A stretch of DNA of 64,000 nucleotides from Hirsutella rhossiliensis (lineage: Eukaryota > Ascomycota > Sordariomycetes > Hypocreales > Ophiocordycipitaceae): the NCBI RefSeq assembly GCF_020360975.1, contig NW_025408674.1, positions 682,001-746,000 on the forward strand, read 5' to 3'. Both the position numbers and the translations under genes were made by a program. Below the pieces are notes generated by a model. It did no database searches. It was not told the origin of the DNA and saw nothing but the letters and a program-made list of their open reading frames with translations. Below, in pieces: positions 19,584 through 28,930 of the stretch (positions are counted from its first letter, which is position 1; the number at the start of each line of letters is the position of its first letter).

Positions 19584-19889
19584 TTGATGGTCCCTAAGGT
19601 GTCACAGATAGCGAGTAGGTCTAGCAAGTCATTCACTCTGCCAAGTCAAGTCCAAGTGGATGGTGTGAGCTTACCTGCCCGCTCCCTCTGTGATACCGGA
19701 GCCGAAACCCGTTTGCTGGTTAGCCCAACCTTCGCCCAGTCCGCCGCCCAAAGACTCGGAGCCCAGATTAAGGAGCTCCGAGTCGGATTCCCCTCAAGAC
19801 TTCCGTGGAAAGCCAGCCGGCTATATCCAGAAACAGCTGGTCGCCACTTTCGTCATCGATGGCCGTTCGTTCGCAAACGAGACATTTGA
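19584..19889 (+). CDS. gypsy C aspartic protease
   Basis: Contains LPARSLCDTGAETRLLVSP with the catalytic DTG. The C-terminal half of the protease (FVIDGRSFANETFDIAECGHDIFIGLFWMRE) is in the neighbouring frame, 19690-20013. The protease cleaves the Gag-Pol polyprotein. Confidence 0.65.
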   Translation: MMVPKVSQIASRSSKSFTLPSQVQVDGVSLPARSLCDTGAETRLLVSPTFAQSAAQRLGAQIKELRVGFPSRLPWKASRLYPETAGRHFRHRWPFVRKRDI

Positions 19890-19900
19890 TATAGCTGAGT

Positions 19901-20479
19901 GTGGCCATGATATCTTTATCGGTCTTTTCTGGATGCGGGAGCGCCTCCTGCTTGACTGCGCCGCCCGACAGATCCTCTCGTCAAGCCCCGCTCTCGGGTC
20001 GGATCGACCCTAAGATCCAGGCCGACGCTGAGAGGCGGAACCGCCTGCTCGAGAAAGAGGAGAAACGCTACCGGATCCTCCACAAGAACTGGCGCCGCTC
20101 TGATCAAGCTCCTCCGGCCTCTGTCCCGACCCCGTTACCGACTCCGTCTCCGTCGTTTCAGTCCAAGTCTCCGTCTGCCAAGAAGTCTGTCCGTTTTCAG
20201 CTCACGACCGCCCCTGCTACCGACTTCGTCTCCGTCGCCTCGGTCCAAGCCTCCGAAGATCAAGCCCTGATTAACGCCCTGGTCTGCCAAGTAGAGTCTC
20301 ACGAGAGATTCGAACAGTGGAACGAACTCGAACCGTTGATGCCCCGGGATCCAGTCCAGCTCGAGCCAAGCTCCGGCCTTGACCAGACCGTCCCTAGTGC
20401 TCGAACCGTTGCTAAAGTCTCCCGGATCAGAAGACCTACCAGGGACAAAGCATTCCGTTCCCTCAGGAGAAGACCCTGA
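19901..20479 (+). CDS. gypsy C protease-RT linker
   Basis: 192 codons: the tail of the protease followed by a Pro/Ser/Lys-rich stretch without recognisable domains. The first RT residues fall between this fragment and 20795 in other frames (20640-20800, FRIEPNTTARRFCIDYRWMND-like). Confidence 0.4.
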   Translation: MAMISLSVFSGCGSASCLTAPPDRSSRQAPLSGRIDPKIQADAERRNRLLEKEEKRYRILHKNWRRSDQAPPASVPTPLPTPSPSFQSKSPSAKKSVRFQLTTAPATDFVSVASVQASEDQALINALVCQVESHERFEQWNELEPLMPRDPVQLEPSSGLDQTVPSARTVAKVSRIRRPTRDKAFRSLRRRP

Positions 20480-20794
20480 GCATGTTGCTTGTGTCCGTAG
20501 TCGTCTACCGCCCCAGCTCACCCATCTAGAGGATTCTTCTCGAAGAAAGAGGCCCACACCCTACCTTCGAGCCGACCCGGTCACGATGTAGTCCTAGAGC
20601 TTGAGAAGCCTCTTTCGCCGACAGGACCCCATCGTACCGCACGCCCGTTAAGTATCTGCCTCTAAAAAGAGACTGTCGATCACCTCCGGGAGATAGACTT
20701 CATCGAGCCCGATCCGAGTCCGCACGCCGCATCCGTCCTCTTCGCTCCGAAACCGAACACGACCGCCCGCCGCTTCTGCATCGACTACCGTTGG

Positions 20795-22012
20795 ATGAAC
20801 GATCATCTTAAAAGTCGCATCACGCCCGCTCCGTCCCTCGAAGGTACTGCTTTCGGTTGCCGTGAAGCTCAACGCTTCACGAAGATCGATGTGATCCAGG
20901 CCTTCCACCGTCTCCGCATGGACCCTGACTCCGAGTATTTGACCGCCTTTCGCACCCGTTTCGGAACTTTCCGCTGGAAAGTCCTCCCGTTCGGTCTGAA
21001 GGTAGGTCCCGCCTGGTTCCAGCAGTTTATCAACGCGCAGCTTCACGATCTCCTCGACCGGTGCGCCAGCGCCTACGCAGATGACGTCCTGATCTACTCG
21101 GATAAAGAAGAAGACCACTGGAAAGACTGTCAAGAAGTGATCTGGCGACTCCATCAGGCCAACCTCCAGGGAGACATCAAGAAGTCTAGATTTAACGTGA
21201 CCAAGGTTGACTACCTCGGCGTTCTGCTTGAAGCCGGTGTGGGCCTTAGTGTCGACCCTCGGAAAGTTCGATCGATACAAGACTGGAAGTTTGAAGACCT
21301 CCGAGACCGCACCGCGATCCGATCATTCGTTGGCCTATGCAACTTCATCCGTGTTTTCTGCTACCACGCCTCCGGAGTGGCAGAACCCTTGAACCGGTTG
21401 CTTAAGAAGGATGTTGCCTTTGTGATGGGCCCGGAGCAACGCGAAGCATTTGATCAACTCAAGCGCCTGGCTATCGAAGCCCCGGTCCTCGCCTTCTTTA
21501 GACCAGAACTGCCGACCCGACTGGAGACCGATGCCTCCCGGAATGCCACAGCTGGTGTTCTATGGCAGGAACAGCCTGATCAGACCTGGAAGCCCGTTGG
21601 ATTCTTCTCTAAGACCATGACCCCGGCCGAGCGAGCCTACCCAATCCAAGATCGAGAGCTCCTCGCCGTCGTACAGAGTCTAGAGCACTTCTACCCAGAG
21701 CTCTTAGGCCAGAAGTTCGATGTGATCACCGATCACGAAGCCTTAGTCCATTTCTCTACGAAGCGCCTGCTCTCGGTACGACAGATCAGATGGTCCGACT
21801 TTCTCGCCCAGTTCGACATCCGTTTCCTCTACCGCCCCGGTCGACTGAACGTAGTCGCCGATGCCCTCTCAGGAAGACAGCGGAGCCCCTACCGTAAAGG
21901 CCCGGGAAGCCGAGGAACGCACGGTGACCCTGATCCCTCCGGAAAGGCTAGGCTTCGCGACCGACTCTCTAGACCCTACGGCCGCCGGCAACCTGCCCCC
22001 TCAGAACTTTAG
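20795..22012 (+). CDS. gypsy C reverse transcriptase and RNase H
   Basis: 405 codons, open. The RT motifs are FTKIDVIQAFHRLRM (first Asp), FGLKVGPAWFQQFIN and SAYADDVLIYS (YADD). The thumb and connection follow (VDYLGVLLEAG, FVGLCNFIRVF). RNase H then shows ETDASRNATAGVLWQ, RELLAVVQSLEHF, VITDHEALVHF and FLYRPGRLNVVADALS. All expected acidic residues are visible. It copies the element RNA to DNA. Confidence 0.88.
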   Translation: MNDHLKSRITPAPSLEGTAFGCREAQRFTKIDVIQAFHRLRMDPDSEYLTAFRTRFGTFRWKVLPFGLKVGPAWFQQFINAQLHDLLDRCASAYADDVLIYSDKEEDHWKDCQEVIWRLHQANLQGDIKKSRFNVTKVDYLGVLLEAGVGLSVDPRKVRSIQDWKFEDLRDRTAIRSFVGLCNFIRVFCYHASGVAEPLNRLLKKDVAFVMGPEQREAFDQLKRLAIEAPVLAFFRPELPTRLETDASRNATAGVLWQEQPDQTWKPVGFFSKTMTPAERAYPIQDRELLAVVQSLEHFYPELLGQKFDVITDHEALVHFSTKRLLSVRQIRWSDFLAQFDIRFLYRPGRLNVVADALSGRQRSPYRKGPGSRGTHGDPDPSGKARLRDRLSRPYGRRQPAPSEL

Positions 22013-22159
22013 TCCCGAACCTAAGCCTACTAGACCATTAGTTCTGAGGGCCACGAGTGCCCTACAGACCCCAGAAGACCGAGGGATACAGCAGACGCCC
22101 GATCAAGACCGCCCAGAACTAGACCCGAACTCGGTCCCGAAGGAGCCGAACTCGTTTCG

Positions 22160-22834
22160 TTGATCCGCCAGGAGAACCTCCTCCAAGACCTCGGTACCCA
22201 TGGAACACACCTGGTCGTACCAGCCCAGACCTCAGACAAGCAGACGTTTCTTCAGACCGCGCTCATTCGCGAAGCCCACGAACCCCAGATCTTCGCTCAC
22301 GCCGGACAGAACAAGGTGATCAAGCTGCTCCAACGAGACTTCTACTGGCCAAGGATGAAGGAGGATATCCGTCGTTATATTCGGAACTGCCACGACTGCC
22401 GCCGCAACAAAACCCCTCGAGACAAGACCCCTGGACTGCTCCATCCACTGCCCGTACCGACCTCTGTTTGGGAGCACGTCGAATGTGACGGGAAGGATAT
22501 GCCGAAAGACCGTTACGGATATGACTATGTTTGGACCTTCGTCTGCAAGCTAAGCCGGATTATCGCCACGCTCCCAGGAAAGAAAAACGATACGGCAGAA
22601 GTCTTAGCTAGCCGCTACTTCCGCTACCTCTATCGTTTCTTCGGTATGCCCTCGTATGGATTTCTGACAACGCTGGAGAGTTTATTTCTGCCTTCCTCGC
22701 AGAGATTAACCGGCTCACGGGAACGAAGCATCGTCATGGAAGCTCCCTACACCCTCAGACCCAAGGGGTGTAGAAGTTACAAATCAATACCTAGATCAAA
22801 AGCTACGATTCTACGTGACGAAGCATCAAGATAA
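22160..22834 (+). CDS. gypsy C integrase N-terminal and partial core
   Basis: The HHCC zinc domain (REAHEPQIFAHAGQNK with CHDCRRNK) is followed by the core (VECDGKDMPKDRYGYDYVW, first Asp). The frame is lost after FFGMPS near 22655, so the second Asp and the Glu lie in other frames. Confidence 0.7.
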   Translation: MIRQENLLQDLGTHGTHLVVPAQTSDKQTFLQTALIREAHEPQIFAHAGQNKVIKLLQRDFYWPRMKEDIRRYIRNCHDCRRNKTPRDKTPGLLHPLPVPTSVWEHVECDGKDMPKDRYGYDYVWTFVCKLSRIIATLPGKKNDTAEVLASRYFRYLYRFFGMPSYGFLTTLESLFLPSSQRLTGSRERSIVMEAPYTLRPKGCRSYKSIPRSKATILRDEASR

Positions 22835-23177
22835 CTGGAGTTCCCTGCTGCCCGCCCTCGACTTCGCCCATAACTCGTCTTGGCACTCTTCCATCGACAT
22901 GGCACCGTTAAAAGTAGCCCTAGGCCGAGATATCCGGAACCCCCTGTCACTGCCCCCGACTGACAAGACCGCTGCCACCGGACCCGCCGCCAGAGCTAGG
23001 GAACTTGTGCAGACCGCCCAGGAAACCCAGGAAGACGCCAGGAATGCTGCCACCGCCGCTCAAGAACGTCAGAAGGAACAGGCTAATAGGAAACGACGAC
23101 CAACCGACTTTGCCATCGGTGACCGAGTTTTCTCAGCAGGAAAGGCTTCGCCACGAACGCTCCGACTACTCGGCTAG
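22815..23177 (+). CDS. gypsy C integrase C-terminal core
   Basis: Contains WSSLLPALDFAHNSSWHSSIDMAPL, the conserved end of the gypsy integrase core, then a basic helix (ANRKRRPTDFAIGDRVF) leading to the C-terminal barrel. Confidence 0.65.
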   Translation: MTKHQDNWSSLLPALDFAHNSSWHSSIDMAPLKVALGRDIRNPLSLPPTDKTAATGPAARARELVQTAQETQEDARNAATAAQERQKEQANRKRRPTDFAIGDRVFSAGKASPRTLRLLG

Positions 23178-23257
23178 ATAACCAATGGTCAGGTCCGTTC
23201 GTAATCCTGGAAGAACGCGGTCATAGCTACGTACTGCAGCTGCCCGAGTCGTACAAA

Positions 23258-23659
23258 ATGAAGAACCTATTCCACGCCGACCGTCTTCGAAAAGCAGCCG
23301 ATAACCCCTTGCCCCAGCAGATCCAGTCACCTCCGCCACCCGAGGAGATCAACGGAGAACCCGAGTGGGAGGTTGATCAAGTCCAGCAGTCTCGAGTAAC
23401 CGGTAGGAGTCGACGACTGGAATACCAGGTCTTATGGAAGGGATGTGACCCTGATGAGACCTGGTACCCGGCTAGGAATTTCCGTAACGCACCAATGGCA
23501 TTGAAGATTTTCCACGATGAACATCCGGACGCAGCAGGCCCACCCGTCAACCTGCAATACTGGATCGAATGTGCTGCAGCGGAGGAGGGCTGCGAGGAAC
23601 GAGACGATGACGACACAGCAGAGAAAGCCGTGAAACCAAGAACCCGCCGCCACGACTGA
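23258..23659 (+). CDS. gypsy C integrase C-terminus with chromodomain
   Basis: Contains FHADRLRKAADNPLPQQ, then WEVDQVQQSRVTGRSRRLEYQVLWKG and DETWYPARNFRNAPMALKIFHDEHP. The latter has the strand-strand-helix pattern and aromatic residues of a chromodomain. In chromoviruses this module is thought to direct integration by binding modified histones. Confidence 0.8.
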   Translation: MKNLFHADRLRKAADNPLPQQIQSPPPPEEINGEPEWEVDQVQQSRVTGRSRRLEYQVLWKGCDPDETWYPARNFRNAPMALKIFHDEHPDAAGPPVNLQYWIECAAAEEGCEERDDDDTAEKAVKPRTRRHD

Positions 23660-23699
23660 CTACCTTGATACGCATATCAAGGCCTTAGACGGGGGGTAG

Positions 23700-23921
23700 T
23701 GTCACGACCCTGGGCGCCGGCGTAGAGCCGCCAGCGCAGAACCTCACCAGTGTCACGTGCCCAAGCAGCATCACGTGCCCACGCGCGACCTCGTGTCTAT
23801 ATAAGGGCCCGCTCGGTCGTGTAGTCTAGTCTTCCTTTCTTGCTCCTTAGCTTTGAGTCTTTGTTCATAGTGCCAATACATCTTTATAGCCGTCAAGGCT
23901 CGTATGTGCCTGGCCGTAACA
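23700..23921 (+). repeat. 3' LTR of gypsy C
   Basis: 222 bp, matching the 5' LTR throughout as read. It is preceded by the polypurine tract ending at 23699 and followed by the AGTAA duplication. Confidence 0.94.
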
Positions 23922-23926
23922 AGTAA

Positions 23927-24209
23927 GACTAGTTTTAAGAAAACATTAATTTAAATATTAATTAAAAGTAGTTTTTAAAGTAAAAATTAAGAAGTAATCT
24001 TTAGCTATTAAAAAGTTAAGTTTTAGAAATATTATATTTTTATATTTTTATATAAAATATTAAAAGTAGTAGCTTATTTTTTAAAAATAAAATTTTAATT
24101 TAAGAAAAATAGTATTAAAAAAGCTATATAATAGATATACAATTAAAATTATATTTTTATTATATAAAATAATAATCTTAATTAGGAGATTTCTTTCTTA
24201 TTTTTATAG
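23927..24209. other. AT-rich island between gypsy C and copia A copy 2
   Basis: RIP-like A/T sequence without genes. It holds the TATAG target site (24205-24209) used by copia A. The same kind of sequence lies left of gypsy C (17796-17890), so the elements split one older AT-rich relic. Confidence 0.65.
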
Positions 24210-24409
24210 TGTTGGATCCACCTGTGCACTAGGCACCGATCGCGCACGTATAACTAATCGACCGCGCTAGTCACGTGCGAGTAAGAGGTGAGACACAGGG
24301 AGGAAGGTCTTTGCACACAGTTTGTATGGGACACGTTTCCCTAGTTACACAAGATATAACCAATTGAACCAGTTCGAATAACCTCACTGCAGTGAAGAGC
24401 CTGTCCACA
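24210..24409 (+). repeat. 5' LTR of copia A copy 2
   Basis: 200 bp, TGTTGGATCC...TGTCCACA, with one CACGTG. Confidence 0.94.
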
Positions 24410-24676
24410 CTGATCAGTGTCGCCCGGCAAAGGTGACACAGAACAGCAAGACGGAAGAGAGCTAACCTATCGTCACGCTCTGCAAAGCGAGCTCCTGACG
24501 GTAGGATAGTTGCTACAACGCGCGGATTGCTACGAAGACTCTGCATCAGAGCCCACTCTAGTTATCCAACCGTGCCTAAGCTTTGCTGTCATCAGCGACC
24601 CTTAGGCGTGCCCTATCGCACATTGATAACCTCATTGACACCCTGTGCCCTGTTTCTCAGCACACAGCCTGTCAAT

Positions 24677-25480
24677 ATGTCTGACAATTCATCTGCCGCA
24701 CTAGCCCCGGCAACAGCCCAGGATACCCCGGCCAACGTGTCTCTCGAAGACAGGCAACTCGTTGAACGGAACCTGACGATCGTGGAGCTCCCTTCACTCC
24801 CGATCAGGCATTTCGACGCGGATTTCCTCAACGAACCTATCACCCAGAGCTCCTCCCTTGTCCACCGCAACAGCTTCTTCTTAGGCTGTGTGGCAACATA
24901 CACGGTGGATAAACGTAACCACGGAATTGCCCTGCTTGGGGATCTGTATAACGACTTCACGGGATGGAGCTATGATGACTTCGAACTAATCAACCCACGC
25001 CTTAGATCAAGACTCCGGACGCTTCTCAGAATTAGGGGGATCTATATGGGCAAGGCCAACTCTAGCATCTCTCGAGCTTTATGTGGCCTTCTAACAAGTA
25101 ACGAACTTCCTGAATGGGATGAGAACGAGTTGCTTGGTCAAGAGGTTGCTGAAAACACCGTGGCATATAAGGTGAAACAGAAGCTGCTCCAAGGAACTGT
25201 TAAAGCGGCTATATCGTCACCGGCACCGGTAGTAATCCAGCAGCCAACTATTACCCGACCGGCGGAACCGGAATCCCCTCAGATCATTGAGACCCATCAA
25301 CCCGCTCAGCAAGAGCCTCAGCATCAATGGCGCGAATCCCTCGGTATCAGCAGACGCTCCCCGTACGGACTACCAACTTCCGAGATGCATACACGAGCAT
25401 TCCACCTGTTCGATTCGAGAACGAGGAAGTTGAGGCCGATCTCACGATTAGATTCATTAAGATATGGGACAAGAAACTAG
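24677..25480 (+). CDS. copia A copy 2 Gag N-terminal part
   Basis: I chose the ATG at 24677 (MSDNSSAALAPATAQD) because the 50 codons before it lie in the leader next to the LTR and are not protein-like. It is continuous through TYTVDKRNHG, SRLRTLLRIRGIYMG and EVAENTVAYKVKQKLLQ. The frame shifts near 25330-25360 relative to copy 1. Confidence 0.7.
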   Translation: MSDNSSAALAPATAQDTPANVSLEDRQLVERNLTIVELPSLPIRHFDADFLNEPITQSSSLVHRNSFFLGCVATYTVDKRNHGIALLGDLYNDFTGWSYDDFELINPRLRSRLRTLLRIRGIYMGKANSSISRALCGLLTSNELPEWDENELLGQEVAENTVAYKVKQKLLQGTVKAAISSPAPVVIQQPTITRPAEPESPQIIETHQPAQQEPQHQWRESLGISRRSPYGLPTSEMHTRAFHLFDSRTRKLRPISRLDSLRYGTRN

Positions 25481-25644
25481 CCTATACCGGCGAACCATAC
25501 GATATCTTCGATGACAAGATCCGGAAATTCATGAGCGTGTGCCGTCAAGCAAACATTCCTCCGTCTAAATTCCATGGTGTTTTCCCTTCGATTCTGGCCA
25601 AGAAGCTCAGTCCTTCTTTCTACACGAAATCAGCACTGATTTAA
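25327..25644 (+). CDS. copia A copy 2 Gag capsid N-part
   Basis: RTTNFRDAYTSIPPVRFENEEVEADLTIRFIKIWDKK to SKFHGVFPSILAKKL. It ends where one G is absent at 25602 compared with copy 1. Confidence 0.65.
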   Translation: MARIPRYQQTLPVRTTNFRDAYTSIPPVRFENEEVEADLTIRFIKIWDKKLAYTGEPYDIFDDKIRKFMSVCRQANIPPSKFHGVFPSILAKKLSPSFYTKSALI

Positions 25645-25655
25645 CCTTCGCTGAG

Positions 25656-26255
25656 ATGTATCAGAAGATGAAAGAGCACTTTGACACCGAAATCAACCAG
25701 AAGATGTATCATACCCACTGGAGCACCCTCACCTTCAGCCGACTTCGGGCTGAGATGCCCGGTAAGTCATCTGACGAGGTCCTCCAGGCCCTTCTTACGA
25801 AATTGCGGCTCTGTAGGAGAGCACTCGGGGATAAGTCTGGCGGCGAAGGTGGCCTGATCGATGCAACGCTCAGGGCGTGCCGTGGTGTGCCTGAATTCCG
25901 ACTCGCGATATACTCTCCCGCACCTACATTTGAGGGATTGGCATCACAGCTTCGATCATCGCTATCTGCCATGCAAGATGAACGATCTGAACAACCCAGT
26001 GGCCAATATCCCCAAGACCTGGATAGAGGACATGATCAGCACTTCGTGGATCGCAAATTTCAGCGAAATTCCGGCGGAACAAGAGGTCAATCACAAAGGC
26101 GTCAGCCAAATTGGAAGAAGAAATGCTACGTTTGCGGCAAGGAAGGTTGTTTCTCAACGAGACATCCTGAAAACGAGAGAAAAGCAGCCAAAGAGAAGTA
26201 TCTACGAGAGAGGCTTCCACGGTCAATCTCGTTCGTATGCTATGTTCTTGGCTGA
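25656..26255 (+). CDS. copia A copy 2 Gag capsid C-part and zinc knuckle
   Basis: 199 codons from MYQKMKEHFDTEINQ to the C-C-C-H knuckle CYVCGKEGCFSTRH. It is uninterrupted in this copy, which proves that the two overlapping fragments of copy 1 are one gene. Confidence 0.75.
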   Translation: MYQKMKEHFDTEINQKMYHTHWSTLTFSRLRAEMPGKSSDEVLQALLTKLRLCRRALGDKSGGEGGLIDATLRACRGVPEFRLAIYSPAPTFEGLASQLRSSLSAMQDERSEQPSGQYPQDLDRGHDQHFVDRKFQRNSGGTRGQSQRRQPNWKKKCYVCGKEGCFSTRHPENERKAAKEKYLRERLPRSISFVCYVLG

Positions 26256-26474
26256 CTATGAAGGGAATCACAGGATCAGGATGACTCGAGCACCGAGGAA
26301 TCCGATGATTCTGACTCCTCTGACCCTTATGAATCGTTCTACGCTGCTGCGACCTTTCTGTCCAACGAAGCTTTCCATCATCGGATCTCTCCAGTAGGCA
26401 TCAAGTTATTCAACAGTGACGAACCCACACAATTCATACTAGATCGTTACTCTCAAGACTCGTTCCAAGGAATC

Positions 26475-27142
26475 ATGCCGGACACAGGTGCGGCATGCAT
26501 ATCGACGGGAGGAATCGAACAACTGCGTGCTCTCCAACGAGAGATGCCCCCAGTCCAATTCCGTGATGATCGCAAGCCCGAACCAGTTAGATTTGGTGCA
26601 GGAAGATTGGAAACACCACTTGGCGTGATCACCTTGAACACACCAGTGGGAGGTTGATTTTCATATAGTCAACGTGCCAACGCCATTCCTCCTATGCCTA
26701 GCTGATATGGATCGGCTCGGCGTATATTTAAATAACGTCACGAACGAGCTCGTTGGCAATGGTGTGAGCGTTCCAGTGATTCGAAGATGGGGTCACGCGT
26801 GGTTCTTCTTGCGGAAACAAGAGGCATCAGTGGCATATCTCACGGAGGCTGAATTGCGGCGCCTCCACGCGTTTTGGTCATCCATCCGTGTATCGGCTGC
26901 ACAAGCTGCTGAATTCGGCTGGCCATGATGTGGAAATCGAAGCTCTGGAAATGATCAAGAAGTTCTGCCACTACTGTCAGATGAAATCCGACCCGCCACG
27001 AAGGTTCAAGTTCAGCTTGAAGGATGATTGTGACTTCAATTACGAAGTCATCGTTGATGTCATGACATTGGGTGGCAGACCAGTCCTCCATGTTGTTGAT
27101 CAAGCCACTGCCTATCAGGCAGGAGATTCCTATCCAACATGA
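26475..27142 (+). CDS. copia A copy 2 protease and integrase N-terminus (three frames)
   Basis: Fragments 26475-26657 (DTG protease), 26674-26928 (protease end and pre-integrase) and 26888-27142 (FCHYCQ zinc cysteines, IVDVMTLG). The frame is lost at 26647 (GAG versus GAGAG in copy 1) and at about 26868 (CAC versus CACAC). Both are two-base losses in dinucleotide repeats. Confidence 0.7.
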
Positions 27143-28008
27143 CGGCCAAGGAAACGTGGCTCGCGTTGAAACAATGTTGGATGGATACATACCTTGGACC
27201 ACCCGATGTGATCACTCATGACGCAGGCACGAATTTCGCTGCTGCCGAGTTCCAAGCAGAAGCGAAATTGATGGGAATAACGTGTCATCAGGTGCCTGTG
27301 GAAGCACATTGGGCTGTTGGGAAGGTTGAGAAGTATCATGTGCCCGTCCGAAGAGCATATGATATATTAAAGGCAGAGCTGAAGGATACCGTGAGCCCTG
27401 ATCAAGTCCTTCAAATGGCTTTCAAGGCTGTCAACGACACAGCCGGTCCGGATGGCCTCGTTCCAACCCTCCTCGTCTTCGGTGCTCTGCCTCGAATGAC
27501 GATGGATTCGCCGCCTACACCTTCCGCAATGGCAAGAGCTAAGGCGGTGTGGCGAACGATGTCAGAGCTGAGGAAGATCAACGCCCAGAGGAAGGTTCAG
27601 ACCGCGTTAAATACGCGTAATGGGCCTGATACAGCGTTGCGCCTGCCCCTATCCCTGGCGCTAGGAAGCGAAGTTCGCGTATTTCGCGAGAAGCACGGAT
27701 GGCAAGGCCCATATAAAGTGCTCGAGGTGACGGATACGGAAATCGCAGTTGACCTGGACAACGGACCAGCGAAATTTCGCAGTACATGCGTCCAACCGTA
27801 CTATCGTCACCCGGAATCGCTCCTTCCTCAGTTGCAACCCGACCCTAGCCCTAGCCGCACAGACCCATCAACACAACAATCACTCCTTCCTCAACACAAT
27901 CCGATCAACAACATCCTCTTCAAAACCCTCTTCCCTTCCACCCACAACTCAACAACCTCTTCCTCTTCCTACCACAGAAGACCAACCCAAACCTTTCGAA
28001 TACCCTGA
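27139..28008 (+). CDS. copia A copy 2 integrase
   Basis: 289 codons, the same as copy 1: THDAGTNF (Asp), VEAHWAVGKVEKYH (Glu), then the basic C-terminal region and a Pro/Ser-rich linker. Confidence 0.82.
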   Translation: MTAKETWLALKQCWMDTYLGPPDVITHDAGTNFAAAEFQAEAKLMGITCHQVPVEAHWAVGKVEKYHVPVRRAYDILKAELKDTVSPDQVLQMAFKAVNDTAGPDGLVPTLLVFGALPRMTMDSPPTPSAMARAKAVWRTMSELRKINAQRKVQTALNTRNGPDTALRLPLSLALGSEVRVFREKHGWQGPYKVLEVTDTEIAVDLDNGPAKFRSTCVQPYYRHPESLLPQLQPDPSPSRTDPSTQQSLLPQHNPINNILFKTLFPSTHNSTTSSSSYHRRPTQTFRIP

Positions 28009-28921
28009 GCCAAAGAGGCCGCGCAGGCGTGGCCGACCTAGGAAGGATGCTGCACAAAATGGCACATCAGAATCCACTATTGTTTGCTCACCCGTTCAAT
28101 TTATCGTTCATCATGAAGCTAATGCGTTTCTTGTTCGAAAAGAAATGGAACATCTCGGCCTAGCCAAGCGGCTACGAGCTGAAGGAAAGATCACAAGCAC
28201 CGGTTTCCCATTTGAAGCTTCCGACACACTCGAGCTCACGAACCTCCTCGCCGCTGGGGTCATTGTACCCGAAGAATTCGATGCGAATAAACATGGTGGA
28301 TATCGTGTCTTCAAATCACGAATGGTCAGAGAGGTTAAGGGAAGAAATACTGCAACGCCATACGAGAAATCACGCCTCGTTGTGCAAGGATACAATGATG
28401 ATGGGAAACGTGGGATCCTCACACAAGCCCCTACCATCAGCCGGCCCGCACAACGCGTGGCCTTGGCCTTAGCACCGTTTCTCTGCACACGGGATATGTT
28501 CATCATGATCAGAGACATCACGATGGCATACACACAATCCCAGACCAAGCTGGCCCGTGTCATCCTTGCAGCCCTTCCTCAAGAACTCAAAAGAAGATAT
28601 CCAGAGGGAACAATCCTGCGAATCGTGAAGCCGCTATATGGCATCGCAGAGGCAGGAGCCCACTGGTTCAACACATATCACGACCATCACTGCCGCAAGC
28701 TTAATATGGAAACCTCTTCGTTTGACCCGTGCCTTCTGATCACGGCAAACAACATCGCCGACAAGGACCTGTTTGGCATCGCGGCCTTGCAAACGGATGA
28801 CACATTCATTGTTGGCACAGATGCATTTCTCAAGATCGAGGAGAAAGAACTCTGCTTTAAGGCCAAGCCAAAGAGATTCTCCAAGAAGGTTCCATCTGCG
28901 ACTTTAACGGCAGCCGCCTGA
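27749..28921 (+). CDS. copia A copy 2 reverse transcriptase
   Basis: The real protein begins in the linker near 27975 (PTTEDQPKPFEYPEPK) and includes the AT-hook. It then covers a complete RVT_2 domain: GYRVFKSRMVREVKGRN, YEKSRLVVQGYND, ILTQAPTISRP, DITMAYTQSQTKL (first Asp), LRIVKPLYGIAEAGAHW, FDPCLLI and ALQTDDTFIVG. The catalytic pair is QTDD, not YxDD. The first 75 codons overlap the integrase in another frame and are not coding. Confidence 0.8.
   Translation: MTWTTDQRNFAVHASNRTIVTRNRSFLSCNPTLALAAQTHQHNNHSFLNTIRSTTSSSKPSSLPPTTQQPLPLPTTEDQPKPFEYPEPKRPRRRGRPRKDAAQNGTSESTIVCSPVQFIVHHEANAFLVRKEMEHLGLAKRLRAEGKITSTGFPFEASDTLELTNLLAAGVIVPEEFDANKHGGYRVFKSRMVREVKGRNTATPYEKSRLVVQGYNDDGKRGILTQAPTISRPAQRVALALAPFLCTRDMFIMIRDITMAYTQSQTKLARVILAALPQELKRRYPEGTILRIVKPLYGIAEAGAHWFNTYHDHHCRKLNMETSSFDPCLLITANNIADKDLFGIAALQTDDTFIVGTDAFLKIEEKELCFKAKPKRFSKKVPSATLTAAA
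28012..28050 (+). other. AT-hook motif in copia A polyprotein
   Basis: Reads KRPRRRGRPRKDA, an RGRP-core AT-hook, in the open frame that leads into the RT (28012-28050). The same motif is at 1602-1642 (minus) in copy 1. Confidence 0.75.
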
Positions 28922-28930
28922 CCATACAAA

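Larger units (their letters stand above)
17896..23921 (+). mobile_element. Ty3/gypsy chromovirus family C, complete
   Basis: 6026 bp, with 222-bp LTRs at 17896-18117 and 23700-23921 that I read as identical, flanked by the perfect duplication AGTAA (17891-17895, 23922-23926). The order is Gag, PR, RT, RNase H, IN, chromodomain, which places it among the chromoviruses. A predicted self-priming site lies 2 bp after the 5' LTR. A G-rich polypurine tract (GACGGGGGGTAG) directly precedes the 3' LTR. Confidence 0.95.
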
